Shown: in pieces, positions 1-11,390 of the stretch
How positions within the stretch are numbered: position 1 is the stretch's first letter
Layout of the letters: each line of letters starts with the position of its first letter
Origin: a virus
Direction: 5' to 3' (one strand)
IMG/VR virus record: IMGVR_UViG_3300026183_000005
Location: 1-57,166 of that record
DNA: 57,166 nucleotides
Notes under the pieces: generated by a model
Told to the model about the DNA's origin: nothing
What the model saw: only the letters and a program-made list of their open reading frames with translations
Database searches by the model: none
Position numbers and translations under genes: made by a program

Positions 1-2
1 TA

Positions 3-3000
3 ACTGCTGATGAGATAAATAGACTTATTGATGCAGGTGTATTGGGAGCTTTGGGTGGCGCGCAATTCAGTGCCTTGGGTTCAATACAGAGGGGTAAAAA
101 GACTGAAGGTGCAGACCTTGACACAGGTGATGAAATTTCAGGAGGACCTGAAGAAACCACACAAGACATAGATGAGCGACTCTCCACACTTAAGGACAGA
201 CTTGCGGTGGAAACATCTGACTTCGCAGTTGGAGATGAGGTGGAGCAGTTCTTGGGCGTAAAGGGCAAGATTAGTGCTATTCGTGGGGACGGACAGGTCG
301 AGATATTACCGGAAGGCTCGGATGAGCCAATAACTATTAGCCAAGATACACTATCCCCTGTGCTTCGCCCAATCGAAGATTTAAATCGTCGACTGGATGA
401 AGTAAAAGAAAGGGCTGACCAAGGCGATAAGTCTGCACAGATGGAGGAGCAGAAAGCACTTGAGGAAATAGATAAGCAAACAGAAGTAGAACAACCGCCC
501 GAAGAACAAAATAACAAACCTGCCACATTTACATTTGCAGAAGATGGATATGAGGTTGGTGGTATTACGCAGAAAGAAAAAGCTGATATAGAGGAGGTCT
601 ACAAGGAGCTTAAAAAGCAAGCCGAGGCGGGCAGTTTCCGTAAATCCAACTCCAACCATGAGGTTATTCTCAAAGCAGGAGGTATGTCAGGTGCCACCTA
701 TAAAAAATTTAAGAACAAGAAGATTAGACAATACCTATATCAAGCAGGTGTTACTAATGAGAATGGTGTTTGGCAGGGTGAGACAAAGCAGGATATAGAA
801 ATCGAAGATTCTCGCAGACAGAAGATACTTGATGACCGCGCGGACATTATAAAGAACAGATTGAAGGGAGCCACCATTGGTGACACGGTTGCCATAGGGG
901 ATGATGAGGCGATAATCTACGGATTTACAGCTGATAATAAAGTTCTGTTTGAGGAGAATGGGGTTGGCGTTGAGCCAAAGAAACTCAGGGTACCAAGAGC
1001 AAAAAAGAAAGTTCAAACTGTACCAAAAAATAACACCCCGAAAGCACCGACAGAAGAAGACCTTCGACAAGCAAGGGACGAAGTAATCACAGAAAGAAAG
1101 TATGAAGAGCCGGAGAGAGAAGAATTAAATTTAAATGAATCTCAGAAAGCTGGTGCTAATTTATACAGAAAGATTCAATCGGTTAATGAAACTGCAGATG
1201 CTCCTGAATTAGGTTTTGATTTTATCGATGCAGAAAAGCTTGAAAAACTAAATATCGAGAAAGAGCTAGAAGTCTTAAGAAATGTGGCAATTAGTAATCT
1301 TCACCAGGGGATTGACACTGAATTGGCACCATTCTTGGAGGGTCTAGGATTTGATGTCATAGAAGAAAATGGTGAACTAAGGGTCAACAGAAACAAATCT
1401 GATAATACGCCAGTAATTAACCCTGTGACTCCGCCACGTGCAGAGAAGTTAATAAAAGCACTTAGTTGGGCAGAAAAACTTCAACCATCATTAGATGATA
1501 TTAATGAAAGCATGGGCGCTGCTGCAGATTTTGAAGCAGAGACTGAAAGACTTATTCAGGAGCGTGCGTCCAAAATCGCAAATGACAGAGCAAAGGAGCA
1601 ACAATTACAACAGCAAGAAAAGCTAGACGAAGAAAAGTCGAATGAAGAGTTACTAGATGAAATAAGTAACACAGAGGAAGCTCCTAAAAAAATAAACTTA
1701 CCAAAGGGAGAAATGCCTCCCCGATTTGTTGGAGAGTTTGATATTACTGAAGGCATGCAAGATGCCCTAGAAAATGATGGTTCATTAGTCGGGGGAAACT
1801 GGGAAGGTTTGTCTGACAGAGAGAAGAGCTCAACAAAAACAACGGGCAAAGGAAAGAAAAAGGCGGAAGTAAAAACACCTGGGAATCGTGTCCTTGTCGT
1901 TGTTGAGAAAGTCAACAATGACCACGACGACGTGCAGTCAGGTCAAGTCCGAGTACTGACGGCAAAAAAAGCCAAGATGGATGGAAGGGATGTCCTGAAG
2001 GTTTACGATAGCTTGCGAGTCGGAGCGAAAGGCAAAAGTCCTGGGTGGAGACCACTTTATGGTAAGGGGAAATCAGGCAAGATTGACGCCACCCCGCTAG
2101 AGGGTTACCGATTACTTGGAAAAATAACTACTCAGCGAGATGCGGTGGATTACGAAGCTAGCAAGCTCGATGCTTTATTTGATGATATAAAAGAACTGGA
2201 GAGCCATCCTGCCTTTCAGACTAGCATGCAGTTATCATCTAGTAAGAAATGGTACGGGCTCTTCAAGGACTCAGAAAAGGCACAAGCGTATCTTGAAGGA
2301 GAGGGTAAAGAAAAATTAGACAAATACCTTAAGGAGGTTGAGCCACTCCTTGGGTCTGATTATTTAACTGAAGATGGTAGAGCAATAGACCCATCTTTAC
2401 AAAACGCCCCTATGTTTGTTTCCAACAAGGAAAGGCTGGACTATTTAGTTTCACAGGCAGGGGGTAACACGGATGCCATAGATGCATATACCCAAGCATT
2501 TATTGCGTTTGCGAATAATGATATGGAGGATGTTGTTCGCTCGTTTGAAACAAAAGAAAAAGTTTATGACAAGGAGTTCACCTTTGATGACAAAAAGCAC
2601 AGCATATATGATATTCTGCAACGTGCGGCAGGTGCCCAAGGATACGAACCACTTGAGTGGGGACCCGGAACACCACACACCACTCCGTTTGATTTACCAA
2701 TTGTAAAGGCTGCATTAAAAGCAGCTCAAAGTATTGAGGTTCCCACATTTCAATCGGGAGGAGAATTTGTAGATTTAGGCAGACAAGATGCACAGGGTGA
2801 ACTTGAGAAGCAAGCAGACGAGGACACAACTGAATCCATGGGACTGCAGGAAACTGAGAGAGATGTGGGTTCAGCAAAAGACTACCTCAGCTCTTCATCA
2901 GAACAGGAATTAACTGGAGGCACAGTTCAGTTCCACAAGTTGTTCGCAAACCCGAGAGACTTAACTCTTACTTTAGCACAGATTCCTGACTATCTAAGAG

Positions 3001-6000
3001 ATGATATTCGTTCGTTTGCTGAGATAGATTTAAATAATATTGAAGACGCAGCACAGCGACTATTCATAAGTCAGGATACTCCTAATGCAGTAAAGACGGC
3101 ATACGAGAATCAGCTTACGACAATACTGAAGGATTTATATCGAGAGCTAGCTAGCCAAGAGTTGATATCTCGATACTACACAAGACCTCAAACAACAATT
3201 GCTGATAAAGCCGAGGAGACCGAATCAGAACTGGCGGGCGAAAAGCCTAAGGCTAAAACAAAAGCAATATTCGAAGACACCCTACTTACTCCTCGATTAA
3301 ATAACAAAAACTACAACATCAGGGATAACTTTCTTAATAATTTAGAAAAGATTCGTGATACACTTACTGCAAAAACTCGGCCAATAAAAAAGAACCCTGT
3401 GCCTGAGGTTCGCAAGAAGATTAGAAACAGACTAGAAGTAGATAATGTTAACCGGTCTAGAGATAGTGACTTAGGTGCAGTTAATTATTTACACAGGGAA
3501 TTTGGGTTAGACCTTCGTGACGCATTGTATTCTGCAGACTTTACAGAGGAAGATGTAGATAGCATCATTGAGAAGATAGAGTACTCCGAGATACTACAGG
3601 AGCCACTCAATAAGGGCAGGAAGTACCCTGTAAATGAAGAGGTTTTAAAAGATAAATCTAATGGAGCGAGGGTTAAGAATGACGGCACTCCATTTGAGGG
3701 TGGGTTCATGGCGACATCAGACGCAAAGGCGTTAGTCGGATTTATAGATGATACACTCCGAGAGATTGGTGAGAAAGTAATATCGGAGGACGATTTAGCT
3801 AAGTGGGATATTGCTAGCAATTTCTTAAAAGAAGCATGGATACCTGAGTCTTATGTGGTCGAGCTTGAGGACACTAATGTAATTGAAAAAGAGGTAGAGT
3901 TTGATGAAACCACGAAGGAGACACAAAGGCAGAAGCTTATTGATGAGATAAACAGGGAGACGAAGATTATAAAGAGGCTCCGCACGGGTGTGGAAAATCT
4001 CAGAAAAACTGGCAAAAGAAGTAAGTACCAAAAAGAATCTTTCTCAGACACTCCACGGAAGGTGTATCTAGCGAAAGGAAGCAGAAGAGAAGAGACAGGA
4101 GATACCCGCCCGTCAAAACGTGCTACTGAGATAGAGATTGACCAAAAGAAAATACAAGAGCTTCAAACAAAGATAGAGAAACTTGCTGACAGGCTAAATA
4201 GTATTAAGTCAGTCAAGGCAAAGCCTGAAGTAAAGATGCAGGACACCGTGGTAGAGGACGGGATGTTACTATCTGAATTTGCTCAGACATTATCTGAGTT
4301 CGTAGGGTTTCATGATGGTATGAGTTTCCTAGACGACCCATACTATAATGCACTTGCTGACCAGGTATCTATTGCAGTCAGAACGCAGGAGAGCGTAACC
4401 ACACTAGACCAAAGGATTCGACATGTTGGCATGATGAGTCCTGCCACAGGACAGGTTGAGGAATCTGCACCATTAGTATTTGATGAAAAATCAGCACAGG
4501 ATGCCGACCGAATAGCAAGAGAGCGAAGAAGTATTGCTGTTAGAAAGTCAGGAAATCCTCTCACTGAAATGGGGATGGATGAACAACTTGCTGACAATCA
4601 GTTGGCAATTAGTAACTTTCTTGATGGTGGACAGATAGATGTACCATTCTCAGCTATTGTAGGATTTGAAAGAATACTGGAAATTATTGAGTCAGGAACA
4701 AGCTTCCGTGAGGAGAAAGCGATTGGATACATAGTTCGAAAACTCAAAGCAAACAAGGCACTAAAGAATACAAAGATACGATTTGTGCCATGGGAGAAGT
4801 ATAGTCGTGTGGCATCCACCAATGAGTATGGCTACTCAGCTGCTCAGTATATGTTTGGTCGTGATGAGATATGGGTGTCTGATGTATTCGGGGATGGTTC
4901 CGGAACATCAATGGAGAACCTTGTGACCTCTATTGTTCATGAGGCAATCCATGTGCCAACCAAGATATTCCTTGATGTTGGTTATGCCTTTAGTACGAAC
5001 AACACGCAGGCGATTTCCGAACTGAAAGATAAATCTTTCGGCGAAGAGTATGGCAAGATGTATAGTCATATTCAGGATGTATTGCTTCCTATGCTCCGCA
5101 AGAGTGGTGGGGCGGACATGATATATGGATTATCATCACCTGATGAATTTCTTTCCGAGGTAGGTAGTGACTACCGATTACGCTCATTTCTTCGTGAGTA
5201 TAAACTGACAAACGAAGAAAGAAAAGCACTTGGCATACGACCAAAGTCCAAGATTCGTACAGCATGGGATTGGGTTGTTAATTTATTGGCAAAACTCCTA
5301 GGGGTGAGTGAGCGTGCAAGCCAAGAACCTGAGATGCTTGCTTATGCAGAGAAGACGCTCAACCAAGTTATCTCTAGGGCTGACAGATTAGGCGCTATGG
5401 GTAATGCCATTAATGCAGTAAATGTGCGTGGCATATCTACATTGGATATATTTGCAGGACCTAACAGGCAGATTGAGCCTGGGCAAAAAGTACGAGAGAA
5501 CTTATTAGAGTTTAAATGGCTAGATGGCACTAGACGTAAGCATATTTACGACAGGGATGCCAAGCTAGTAACCAAAGCCACCGCTCGGATTATTAACTCG
5601 AATCCACTTGTAAAAGAAGCTTTTGATAGAGGGTTAATAAAAGAGGGCGACGAGGTGAAGTTGCCAATGAAGGATTCTATTAATGGGTTTGTAGTTCCCG
5701 AAGACGCATATTTAGGCGACATCCTTGAGCATCCCGAATTATTCAAGGCTTACCCACAGCTTAAAAGAGTTAGGATAAGAAAGTCTCCTGGTAGTAGTCC
5801 TTATGTAGGAGCATGGAATGGAACCTGGGACCCAAGTATTCCTGGTTGGAGGAGTGAGCCGACGATAGAGTTGGCAGAAAATGCCTCAAATGTACGCGGG
5901 ACTTTAATACATGAGATACAGCATGCGGTAGATGAGATTGAAGGATTTCCTCGCGGTTCAAACAGTGAAATTGCTGAAGGAATCATGATGGCCCTGTTTA

Positions 6001-9000
6001 TATTTACAGGTGGTGGTGAAACATTTACGATTAGTGATTTAACAGACAAGATTATTCCTGCAGTCGCAAAGACAAGAGATATAGTCCTTGCGAGACAGTA
6101 TAGCGATGAACTGCGTGATACATACGACAAGCATCAGTACTTCTATCTACATAGTGTTTTAAGCACATTGCATGATGCCTTATCTAGTATCGACCTTGAC
6201 CCAATCTCGATGGATAGTCTCACGCCTCAAGAGTTCCTTGCGGAAGCAAGTATAACCACTGAGTCGGACCACACTTATTGGTTAAAAGATATTTTATATT
6301 TTTGGAACTTTGGAGAAATCACTTCGAGGACTCAAGAGAGGTTGTTGCAAGATGACATCGAGGCAACAGGCGACCAATTTGGAGAGGTTGTGCTTGGTGC
6401 AAAGGATGATGCTAAGCTAGATGATGCCAAGTTGAGCAAGCTGCAGGACCAAATGGATGACAAATTTAAGCCCGGTGCGGCATGGTCAATGCCTCCAGGA
6501 TGGTGGCTCTCACGGGAGATGCCTAATTTAGTCAATAAGCAAGACGAAGTCTTTGATGTGCTAACTGCAATCAAGCAAGCTTCGGATACCTATACAGGTG
6601 CGTTCTCAGCCTCATCAAACCCGTCCCCAGCAAACAAGGAATCTATTCCTCGCCCTGACGATAGTGCTAGAGTATACCATGAGGCCACCGCAGGAGGCAT
6701 AAATGAATTAGTAACAGCACTCACTCAAGCATTCAAGGCAAGCGTAGATAAACTACCTGGCGCAGATATTAATAGCTTTATAGATAAGTATGGCAAAATG
6801 GCACTTGGGTTCGGTACTCATAGTGTAAGCTCAGCAATGAAGGCAGTTGGTAAAAACCTTCAGCCTTTTGAAATAGATGTAAAAACGGTAAAGATTACAG
6901 ATGCCGGTCGTAACCGAGTGGCAAAGCTTTATGGTATTCGTAACGCAATTGCATACATTGAGAGAACAAGGGAGCATGCAAGAAATACTATAGCCGACCT
7001 AGTAACAAGTCTCGAGGCAAACCAAATAGAGGTAGCTAGTCACAAGAAACTACTTAAGGCACTAGAAACAAGACAACTAGAATCCATTGAGGGTCTGTCT
7101 AGTGCGATACGCGATAAGATTGTAGGGCAAGCGGACTCAGCTTCTAGCCAATCATCCAAGGCATTTGAGCGTTTAGAAAAGTACTTACAGTACCTGCCTA
7201 ACTCAGAATTAACACAGGCAGACCTCAAGGAAATGCAGGGCGTCACAAATAAAGAGATTGGTGATGCTATGGTAGCGATAATTAATCAGCCTGGCGTTTT
7301 GGAGGAGTCATCACTAGATGAAATAAATGGGTTTGTGGAGACAGCAATTGTGCCCGGTCTTGCTGGGTTCCAAGGCAACGACAAGCAGACAGCACTTCGC
7401 AGGACTGCTCTTGTTTATGCGATTAAGAATAGCGGTGACATTATGTCATTGCTTCGTCTTGCTAGAAACAAATTGGGCGTTGAGCAAAAAGAATTTCTTG
7501 AAGCAGGATACAGTATACTGAAAGCCAAATCCAAAAAGGAAGTAGAGGCGGTAGCTAATAAATTTCAGGACAGACTTAAAACAAAGATTAAGCATATCAA
7601 GCATGCCAAGATGCGCGTGATTGAGCTAGAGGAGTCAGTCAAGGGTATCGAGAACGAGGTAAATATAAATAAAATTATAGACGAAACACTTAAGGCTCGG
7701 TCAGATAAGTATAGGTTCACATTAGGGGAACTTGAAGATTTTGATATTCGTGACGGAAGTAAGATTCGCGTCATGAGAAAGAATGCTAAGGGAGAGTACG
7801 ATAGGAAATCATTCCAAGTGTTCGAAGTGAAGTTTCAAAACGGCGACCTCGTGAACAGAAAAGAGTTCATTAAGGCAAACAGAGAGACCCTTGAGTGGGT
7901 CAGGAATCATGGCTCAGATTATAGGAATGAACCATGGTTCGACATTATGCGCGAGCAAGCAGAGATTGCTCTCACCCTTCCAGTAACGCAACAATGGACT
8001 GCTGCTCGTAGAAGTGCATGGATGGCAGGCTTGGAAAGTTTGAATCAAAGATTCTCTCGCTTGGGTTACGAAGGAAAAAGATTGGCTCAGATGACAAGTA
8101 GAACAGTTGCTCTTTACAGAGACCTGATTTCTAAGTCCATGAGATACTCTAAAGAATTTAATCGTGCCTACCAAAACGCAACAAAGGCAGTTGGTGAAAC
8201 AGGAACATCGTTCTACACGGGACTATATCAAGATATTTTTTGGTGGTTTGATAATCATCCTGAGTATGCAGAAAACGAGACCGAAGCGTTTACTGCAATG
8301 TGGAAAGATATGCGCAAGAGTGGAAGGGTTAAAGATAAGACAAAGCTTAATGATGAGTCACGCAGGGCTGTCAAAACTCTTGTTGAGAAAACAATACAAT
8401 CAAGAGATTGGGAGGCTAAGGTAAATCGTGACCTTGGCAATCGTATCCGTGATGACAAGGTAAAGGTGCAGTCATATTTAGACGGAGAGAAAAGCGTGGA
8501 CTTTTATCGTATGCCACTAGACATGGGTTATGCGACCCTGCCTAGAGCAATCAATGACTCCAAGGTAAACTCTTTGGTTGAGTACATGGAAGGTAAAGGC
8601 TGGGCAGAAAACATCAATAACATGGCAGGGTTTGAAATGATTACCATGCTCCACAGAAACGGAGAGATTGATGAGATGGTCGGAGAGATAGAAGACTACT
8701 TTGACGAACAGGTTGTTCAACGCTTTGTCAATCCACACATGGACTCAATGAATAGAAAGAGTCTATTCTTCGGTCCTCAAGACAAAGACGGATGGGGACA
8801 AGAGCTATCGAATACATATGTGGGCGAGAAGTGGAGAAGTTCGGACGGCAATGTGATTAAGTTTATGGATGCCATCTATGCCGACTATGCATCCATGTCA
8901 TCTGATTTAAATAACCCACAAGCAAGAGCTGATTGGTATCTAAGTATGTTTAAGCAACTGCATAAAAGATATCGAGAACTTGCTAATGTGTCTAATGATA

Positions 9001-11390
9001 TCAAAAGTAGGGCAGAGACAGAAACGAGAGAGACAGAAGCACTCAAACATGTGCCACGCTCACTTGATGCAAGGCAGGTAGAAAGCAGACTACCAAAGGA
9101 GTTTTTTCTATACGATATGTATGATGAGGTGAGCACGCCAATCCGTATGGCAATGTTCTCGGCAGCCTCGGTGTTTGGGAGAGATGGCAGTAAAGCTACA
9201 GAAGCATTTAGTGGTGGTCGTGGAGAGCTCAAGAAGTCATATGATTTATTTAGAACTGTAATCGCAGAAGCTACCGGAGAAGCACCCGATAAGCCAAACG
9301 CTCGCTACTCAAAAGCAGTTAGAAAAGAAGCACATCGAGTCCTGAAGGATATGGGATATGATAAACCAAGAGAAAAGTTCGATAAGATTTACAATGACTC
9401 TGTTGCTTATGGAGAGATGCTCACAACCTTTAGGCATTTAAAAGCATACTATGGTGCAAATAATGATGCCGGTCCATTTAAGGATGCCAGGTTCCTGCTC
9501 GAATTGCTAGGGACGCAATCCTTAACTGTACTTAATAACCCGAAGTCATCCTTTTGGCAGGGCATGTCCTTGTTTGAGTTTCCTTTAGCGTTCAGGGGTG
9601 CTAATAAGATGGCAGCCAAAGGAACTGCAAAAGCACTCGCAAACTTTGCAAATCAAACATTTGGCGGAGTTGCGGAAGCATTAGGTATGCAGTTGGATAG
9701 AGTTGGCAGATATGCATCAAGCCTGAATAACACGCACTTCAGGATGGAAGAGATGGAGCTTTCGTTGAGAGATTACCTTACTCAGGTAGGCAGGGGTGGC
9801 GACTTGATGGACCCATCAAACATGAAGCGTTACCTAAGAATCATCAAAGGTATCTCCACTCACCACAAGAAGCGTGGTACTCGTGCTCCCGTGGACTTAA
9901 TGACTGCCGTTACTGGAATTTTCCCATATGTAAATAATGTGGTCAACCACTCCGTGGGCGTGGGTGCTGCATATGCATATCAGGATTTGGTGTTAAAAGT
10001 AGCTAGGCACATAAAGAACAATGGTCTGCGTGACTTTCAAGAAATTAGTGCTGATGACTTGGGTATGGGGCAAAGTAGTTTTGAGTGGATAGTTGGGGAG
10101 AAAGACGGGTATGTAAATGCTAACAACATGTTAGTTGACGCAGGCGCACCTACAGTATCCCGAATGGCATTTGATTACCTAGACAGATTGCGTAGCGACC
10201 CTAATGCACCTGTGATGTCTCACGAGCAGATACTCATGGTCAATCAAGTTGCTATGAATAATATGTCAGGGGAAGGATTTAATTCTAAGCCGGCATGGTT
10301 ATACACTAATCCGATGATGAAGTATTTTGCATTCTTCCTAGGGTGGCCCCTTGGTAAGATGGCACGGGATAATAAGTTTATCTTCCGTGGAGATACTGAC
10401 TCAGTAAATAGCTATGCAGCTTTCCTAAAGTACCTTGGATTAATGTCAGCGATTTATTTACCTGTCGGACTATCTTTCGCATTCTTGATTGATTGGTATG
10501 ACGAAGAGGTGCTAGGTAAGCCAAACTCTTTACCACCACTTACACCATGGGCTATGCTTCCTGTTGTTGGTCCTGGAATTGCGATGTCAGATGAGCAGTC
10601 ATCATTCTTTGGACTAACCTCACGCATGGCAAAAGCGGGCACTCCTTACGGCATGGGTTTTGATTTAATGAACTCCATGATGGCAAAGGGTGACACTTAT
10701 GGAGGCGTGCAGGAGTTTAGTTTGGACAGTAGGATTTTCGCGTTTTCTATTATAAAAAACATATACGACTCTATGGGAAACTGGATGCACCAAGGAGAGT
10801 TCGATTGGGGCAATGTAGGGCGACCTTTAACTTATGCGTTTGGCGGTAACTCTGCTCTGCAGGCATTTGACGCAACTAATAACTTGTTTGATTTAGATAA
10901 CTTTGAGTCACGGGTTGCTGATTACATAGGAGTTAGGGCGAGCGTAAAGAAGACTGCATTTCTGATGGGGATGAATCTTAGAGGACCAAGTCAAGGGTTT
11001 GGTAGACCTAGTAAGTTGTCAGTAAATGTGAAGCAAATGGAAAGGGCAGCTTATGCAGGAGATGAGGAAGACTTTAACAAGCAGTATGAGGAGGCACTAG
11101 AAGCCGCCCGTGAGTACCTTGAGGATAATCCGCAGATGCGAGGGACTCCTGAAAACATAGTTTTAAAAAGATTTAAAGATAGAGGACTACGCTCAGGTAT
11201 AACCCGTCATAAAATCCCGGATGCCGAATGGGAGGCCTTGCTAGAATTAATGCCTTCAGACCAGCGCGCAAAAGTAAAAAGGTATGAAGGAAATCATCAA
11301 TACTTCATACAGGAGATGGGGTTGAAGGAGCCTGAGGCAGGTCCTACCAGTATGGATGAGTTAAGAAGGAAGGCTTTGCTAGGTTTCTAA
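3..11390 (+). CDS. Giant phage polyvalent / internal virion protein, 5' end missing
   Basis: The reading frame is open from base 3, so the first start-like codon (TTG at 42) is not the true start; at least 3,795 residues are present. Numbering from base 42, two zincin motifs are visible: HEAIH at about 1633-1637 and HEIQH at about 1957-1961. The second is followed by an EIEGFPRG stretch that I recall from phage large polyvalent proteins. A PDEFLSE and a LTPQEFLAE segment follow the respective motifs, as in that group. The N-terminal third is charged, with SH3/tudor-like VGDEV and IGDTV segments; about 2310-2400 is helical coiled coil. Hydrophobic stretches lie near 3425-3440 and 3463-3484. 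With no tape measure in the window, I infer a virion protein injected into the host, with peptidase activity on host or virion proteins. Motif calls are direct; the role is inference. Confidence 0.75.
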   Translation, partial: TADEINRLIDAGVLGALGGAQFSALGSIQRGKKTEGADLDTGDEISGGPEETTQDIDERLSTLKDRLAVETSDFAVGDEVEQFLGVKGKISAIRGDGQVEILPEGSDEPITISQDTLSPVLRPIEDLNRRLDEVKERADQGDKSAQMEEQKALEEIDKQTEVEQPPEEQNNKPATFTFAEDGYEVGGITQKEKADIEEVYKELKKQAEAGSFRKSNSNHEVILKAGGMSGATYKKFKNKKIRQYLYQAGVTNENGVWQGETKQDIEIEDSRRQKILDDRADIIKNRLKGATIGDTVAIGDDEAIIYGFTADNKVLFEENGVGVEPKKLRVPRAKKKVQTVPKNNTPKAPTEEDLRQARDEVITERKYEEPEREELNLNESQKAGANLYRKIQSVNETADAPELGFDFIDAEKLEKLNIEKELEVLRNVAISNLHQGIDTELAPFLEGLGFDVIEENGELRVNRNKSDNTPVINPVTPPRAEKLIKALSWAEKLQPSLDDINESMGAAADFEAETERLIQERASKIANDRAKEQQLQQQEKLDEEKSNEELLDEISNTEEAPKKINLPKGEMPPRFVGEFDITEGMQDALENDGSLVGGNWEGLSDREKSSTKTTGKGKKKAEVKTPGNRVLVVVEKVNNDHDDVQSGQVRVLTAKKAKMDGRDVLKVYDSLRVGAKGKSPGWRPLYGKGKSGKIDATPLEGYRLLGKITTQRDAVDYEASKLDALFDDIKELESHPAFQTSMQLSSSKKWYGLFKDSEKAQAYLEGEGKEKLDKYLKEVEPLLGSDYLTEDGRAIDPSLQNAPMFVSNKERLDYLVSQAGGNTDAIDAYTQAFIAFANNDMEDVVRSFETKEKVYDKEFTFDDKKHSIYDILQRAAGAQGYEPLEWGPGTPHTTPFDLPIVKAALKAAQSIEVPTFQSGGEFVDLGRQDAQGELEKQADEDTTESMGLQETERDVGSAKDYLSSSSEQELTGGTVQFHKLFANPRDLTLTLAQIPDYLRDDIRSFAEIDLNNIEDAAQRLFISQDTPNAVKTAYENQLTTILKDLYRELASQELISRYYTRPQTTIADKAEETESELAGEKPKAKTKAIFEDTLLTPRLNNKNYNIRDNFLNNLEKIRDTLTAKTRPIKKNPVPEVRKKIRNRLEVDNVNRSRDSDLGAVNYLHREFGLDLRDALYSADFTEEDVDSIIEKIEYSEILQEPLNKGRKYPVNEEVLKDKSNGARVKNDGTPFEGGFMATSDAKALVGFIDDTLREIGEKVISEDDLAKWDIASNFLKEAWIPESYVVELEDTNVIEKEVEFDETTKETQRQKLIDEINRETKIIKRLRTGVENLRKTGKRSKYQKESFSDTPRKVYLAKGSRREETGDTRPSKRATEIEIDQKKIQELQTKIEKLADRLNSIKSVKAKPEVKMQDTVVEDGMLLSEFAQTLSEFVGFHDGMSFLDDPYYNALADQVSIAVRTQESVTTLDQRIRHVGMMSPATGQVEESAPLVFDEKSAQDADRIARERRSIAVRKSGNPLTEMGMDEQLADNQLAISNFLDGGQIDVPFSAIVGFERILEIIESGTSFREEKAIGYIVRKLKANKALKNTKIRFVPWEKYSRVASTNEYGYSAAQYMFGRDEIWVSDVFGDGSGTSMENLVTSIVHEAIHVPTKIFLDVGYAFSTNNTQAISELKDKSFGEEYGKMYSHIQDVLLPMLRKSGGADMIYGLSSPDEFLSEVGSDYRLRSFLREYKLTNEERKALGIRPKSKIRTAWDWVVNLLAKLLGVSERASQEPEMLAYAEKTLNQVISRADRLGAMGNAINAVNVRGISTLDIFAGPNRQIEPGQKVRENLLEFKWLDGTRRKHIYDRDAKLVTKATARIINSNPLVKEAFDRGLIKEGDEVKLPMKDSINGFVVPEDAYLGDILEHPELFKAYPQLKRVRIRKSPGSSPYVGAWNGTWDPSIPGWRSEPTIELAENASNVRGTLIHEIQHAVDEIEGFPRGSNSEIAEGIMMALFIFTGGGETFTISDLTDKIIPAVAKTRDIVLARQYSDELRDTYDKHQYFYLHSVLSTLHDALSSIDLDPISMDSLTPQEFLAEASITTESDHTYWLKDILYFWNFGEITSRTQERLLQDDIEATGDQFGEVVLGAKDDAKLDDAKLSKLQDQMDDKFKPGAAWSMPPGWWLSREMPNLVNKQDEVFDVLTAIKQASDTYTGAFSASSNPSPANKESIPRPDDSARVYHEATAGGINELVTALTQAFKASVDKLPGADINSFIDKYGKMALGFGTHSVSSAMKAVGKNLQPFEIDVKTVKITDAGRNRVAKLYGIRNAIAYIERTREHARNTIADLVTSLEANQIEVASHKKLLKALETRQLESIEGLSSAIRDKIVGQADSASSQSSKAFERLEKYLQYLPNSELTQADLKEMQGVTNKEIGDAMVAIINQPGVLEESSLDEINGFVETAIVPGLAGFQGNDKQTALRRTALVYAIKNSGDIMSLLRLARNKLGVEQKEFLEAGYSILKAKSKKEVEAVANKFQDRLKTKIKHIKHAKMRVIELEESVKGIENEVNINKIIDETLKARSDKYRFTLGELEDFDIRDGSKIRVMRKNAKGEYDRKSFQVFEVKFQNGDLVNRKEFIKANRETLEWVRNHGSDYRNEPWFDIMREQAEIALTLPVTQQWTAARRSAWMAGLESLNQRFSRLGYEGKRLAQMTSRTVALYRDLISKSMRYSKEFNRAYQNATKAVGETGTSFYTGLYQDIFWWFDNHPEYAENETEAFTAMWKDMRKSGRVKDKTKLNDESRRAVKTLVEKTIQSRDWEAKVNRDLGNRIRDDKVKVQSYLDGEKSVDFYRMPLDMGYATLPRAINDSKVNSLVEYMEGKGWAENINNMAGFEMITMLHRNGEIDEMVGEIEDYFDEQVVQRFVNPHMDSMNRKSLFFGPQDKDGWGQELSNTYVGEKWRSSDGNVIKFMDAIYADYASMSSDLNNPQARADWYLSMFKQLHKRYRELANVSNDIKSRAETETRETEALKHVPRSLDARQVESRLPKEFFLYDMYDEVSTPIRMAMFSAASVFGRDGSKATEAFSGGRGELKKSYDLFRTVIAEATGEAPDKPNARYSKAVRKEAHRVLKDMGYDKPREKFDKIYNDSVAYGEMLTTFRHLKAYYGANNDAGPFKDARFLLELLGTQSLTVLNNPKSSFWQGMSLFEFPLAFRGANKMAAKGTAKALANFANQTFGGVAEALGMQLDRVGRYASSLNNTHFRMEEMELSLRDYLTQVGRGGDLMDPSNMKRYLRIIKGISTHHKKRGTRAPVDLMTAVTGIFPYVNNVVNHSVGVGAAYAYQDLVLKVARHIKNNGLRDFQEISADDLGMGQSSFEWIVGEKDGYVNANNMLVDAGAPTVSRMAFDYLDRLRSDPNAPVMSHEQILMVNQVAMNNMSGEGFNSKPAWLYTNPMMKYFAFFLGWPLGKMARDNKFIFRGDTDSVNSYAAFLKYLGLMSAIYLPVGLSFAFLIDWYDEEVLGKPNSLPPLTPWAMLPVVGPGIAMSDEQSSFFGLTSRMAKAGTPYGMGFDLMNSMMAKGDTYGGVQEFSLDSRIFAFSIIKNIYDSMGNWMHQGEFDWGNVGRPLTYAFGGNSALQAFDATNNLFDLDNFESRVADYIGVRASVKKTAFLMGMNLRGPSQGFGRPSKLSVNVKQMERAAYAGDEEDFNKQYEEALEAAREYLEDNPQMRGTPENIVLKRFKDRGLRSGITRHKIPDAEWEALLELMPSDQRAKVKRYEGNHQYFIQEMGLKEPEAGPTSMDELRRKALLGF

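Noticed and set aside
9300-9420. A REKFDKIYNDSVAYG stretch in the giant protein that loosely recalls the R-x3-K-x7-YG motif of T7-like RNA polymerases
   Set aside because: The spacing is off by one and no DxxGR, motif A or motif C is seen nearby, so it does not support an N4-like virion RNA polymerase.
42-11390. TTG at 42 as the start of the giant gene
   Set aside because: The frame is open from base 3 upstream of it with no stop, so the true start is outside the window.
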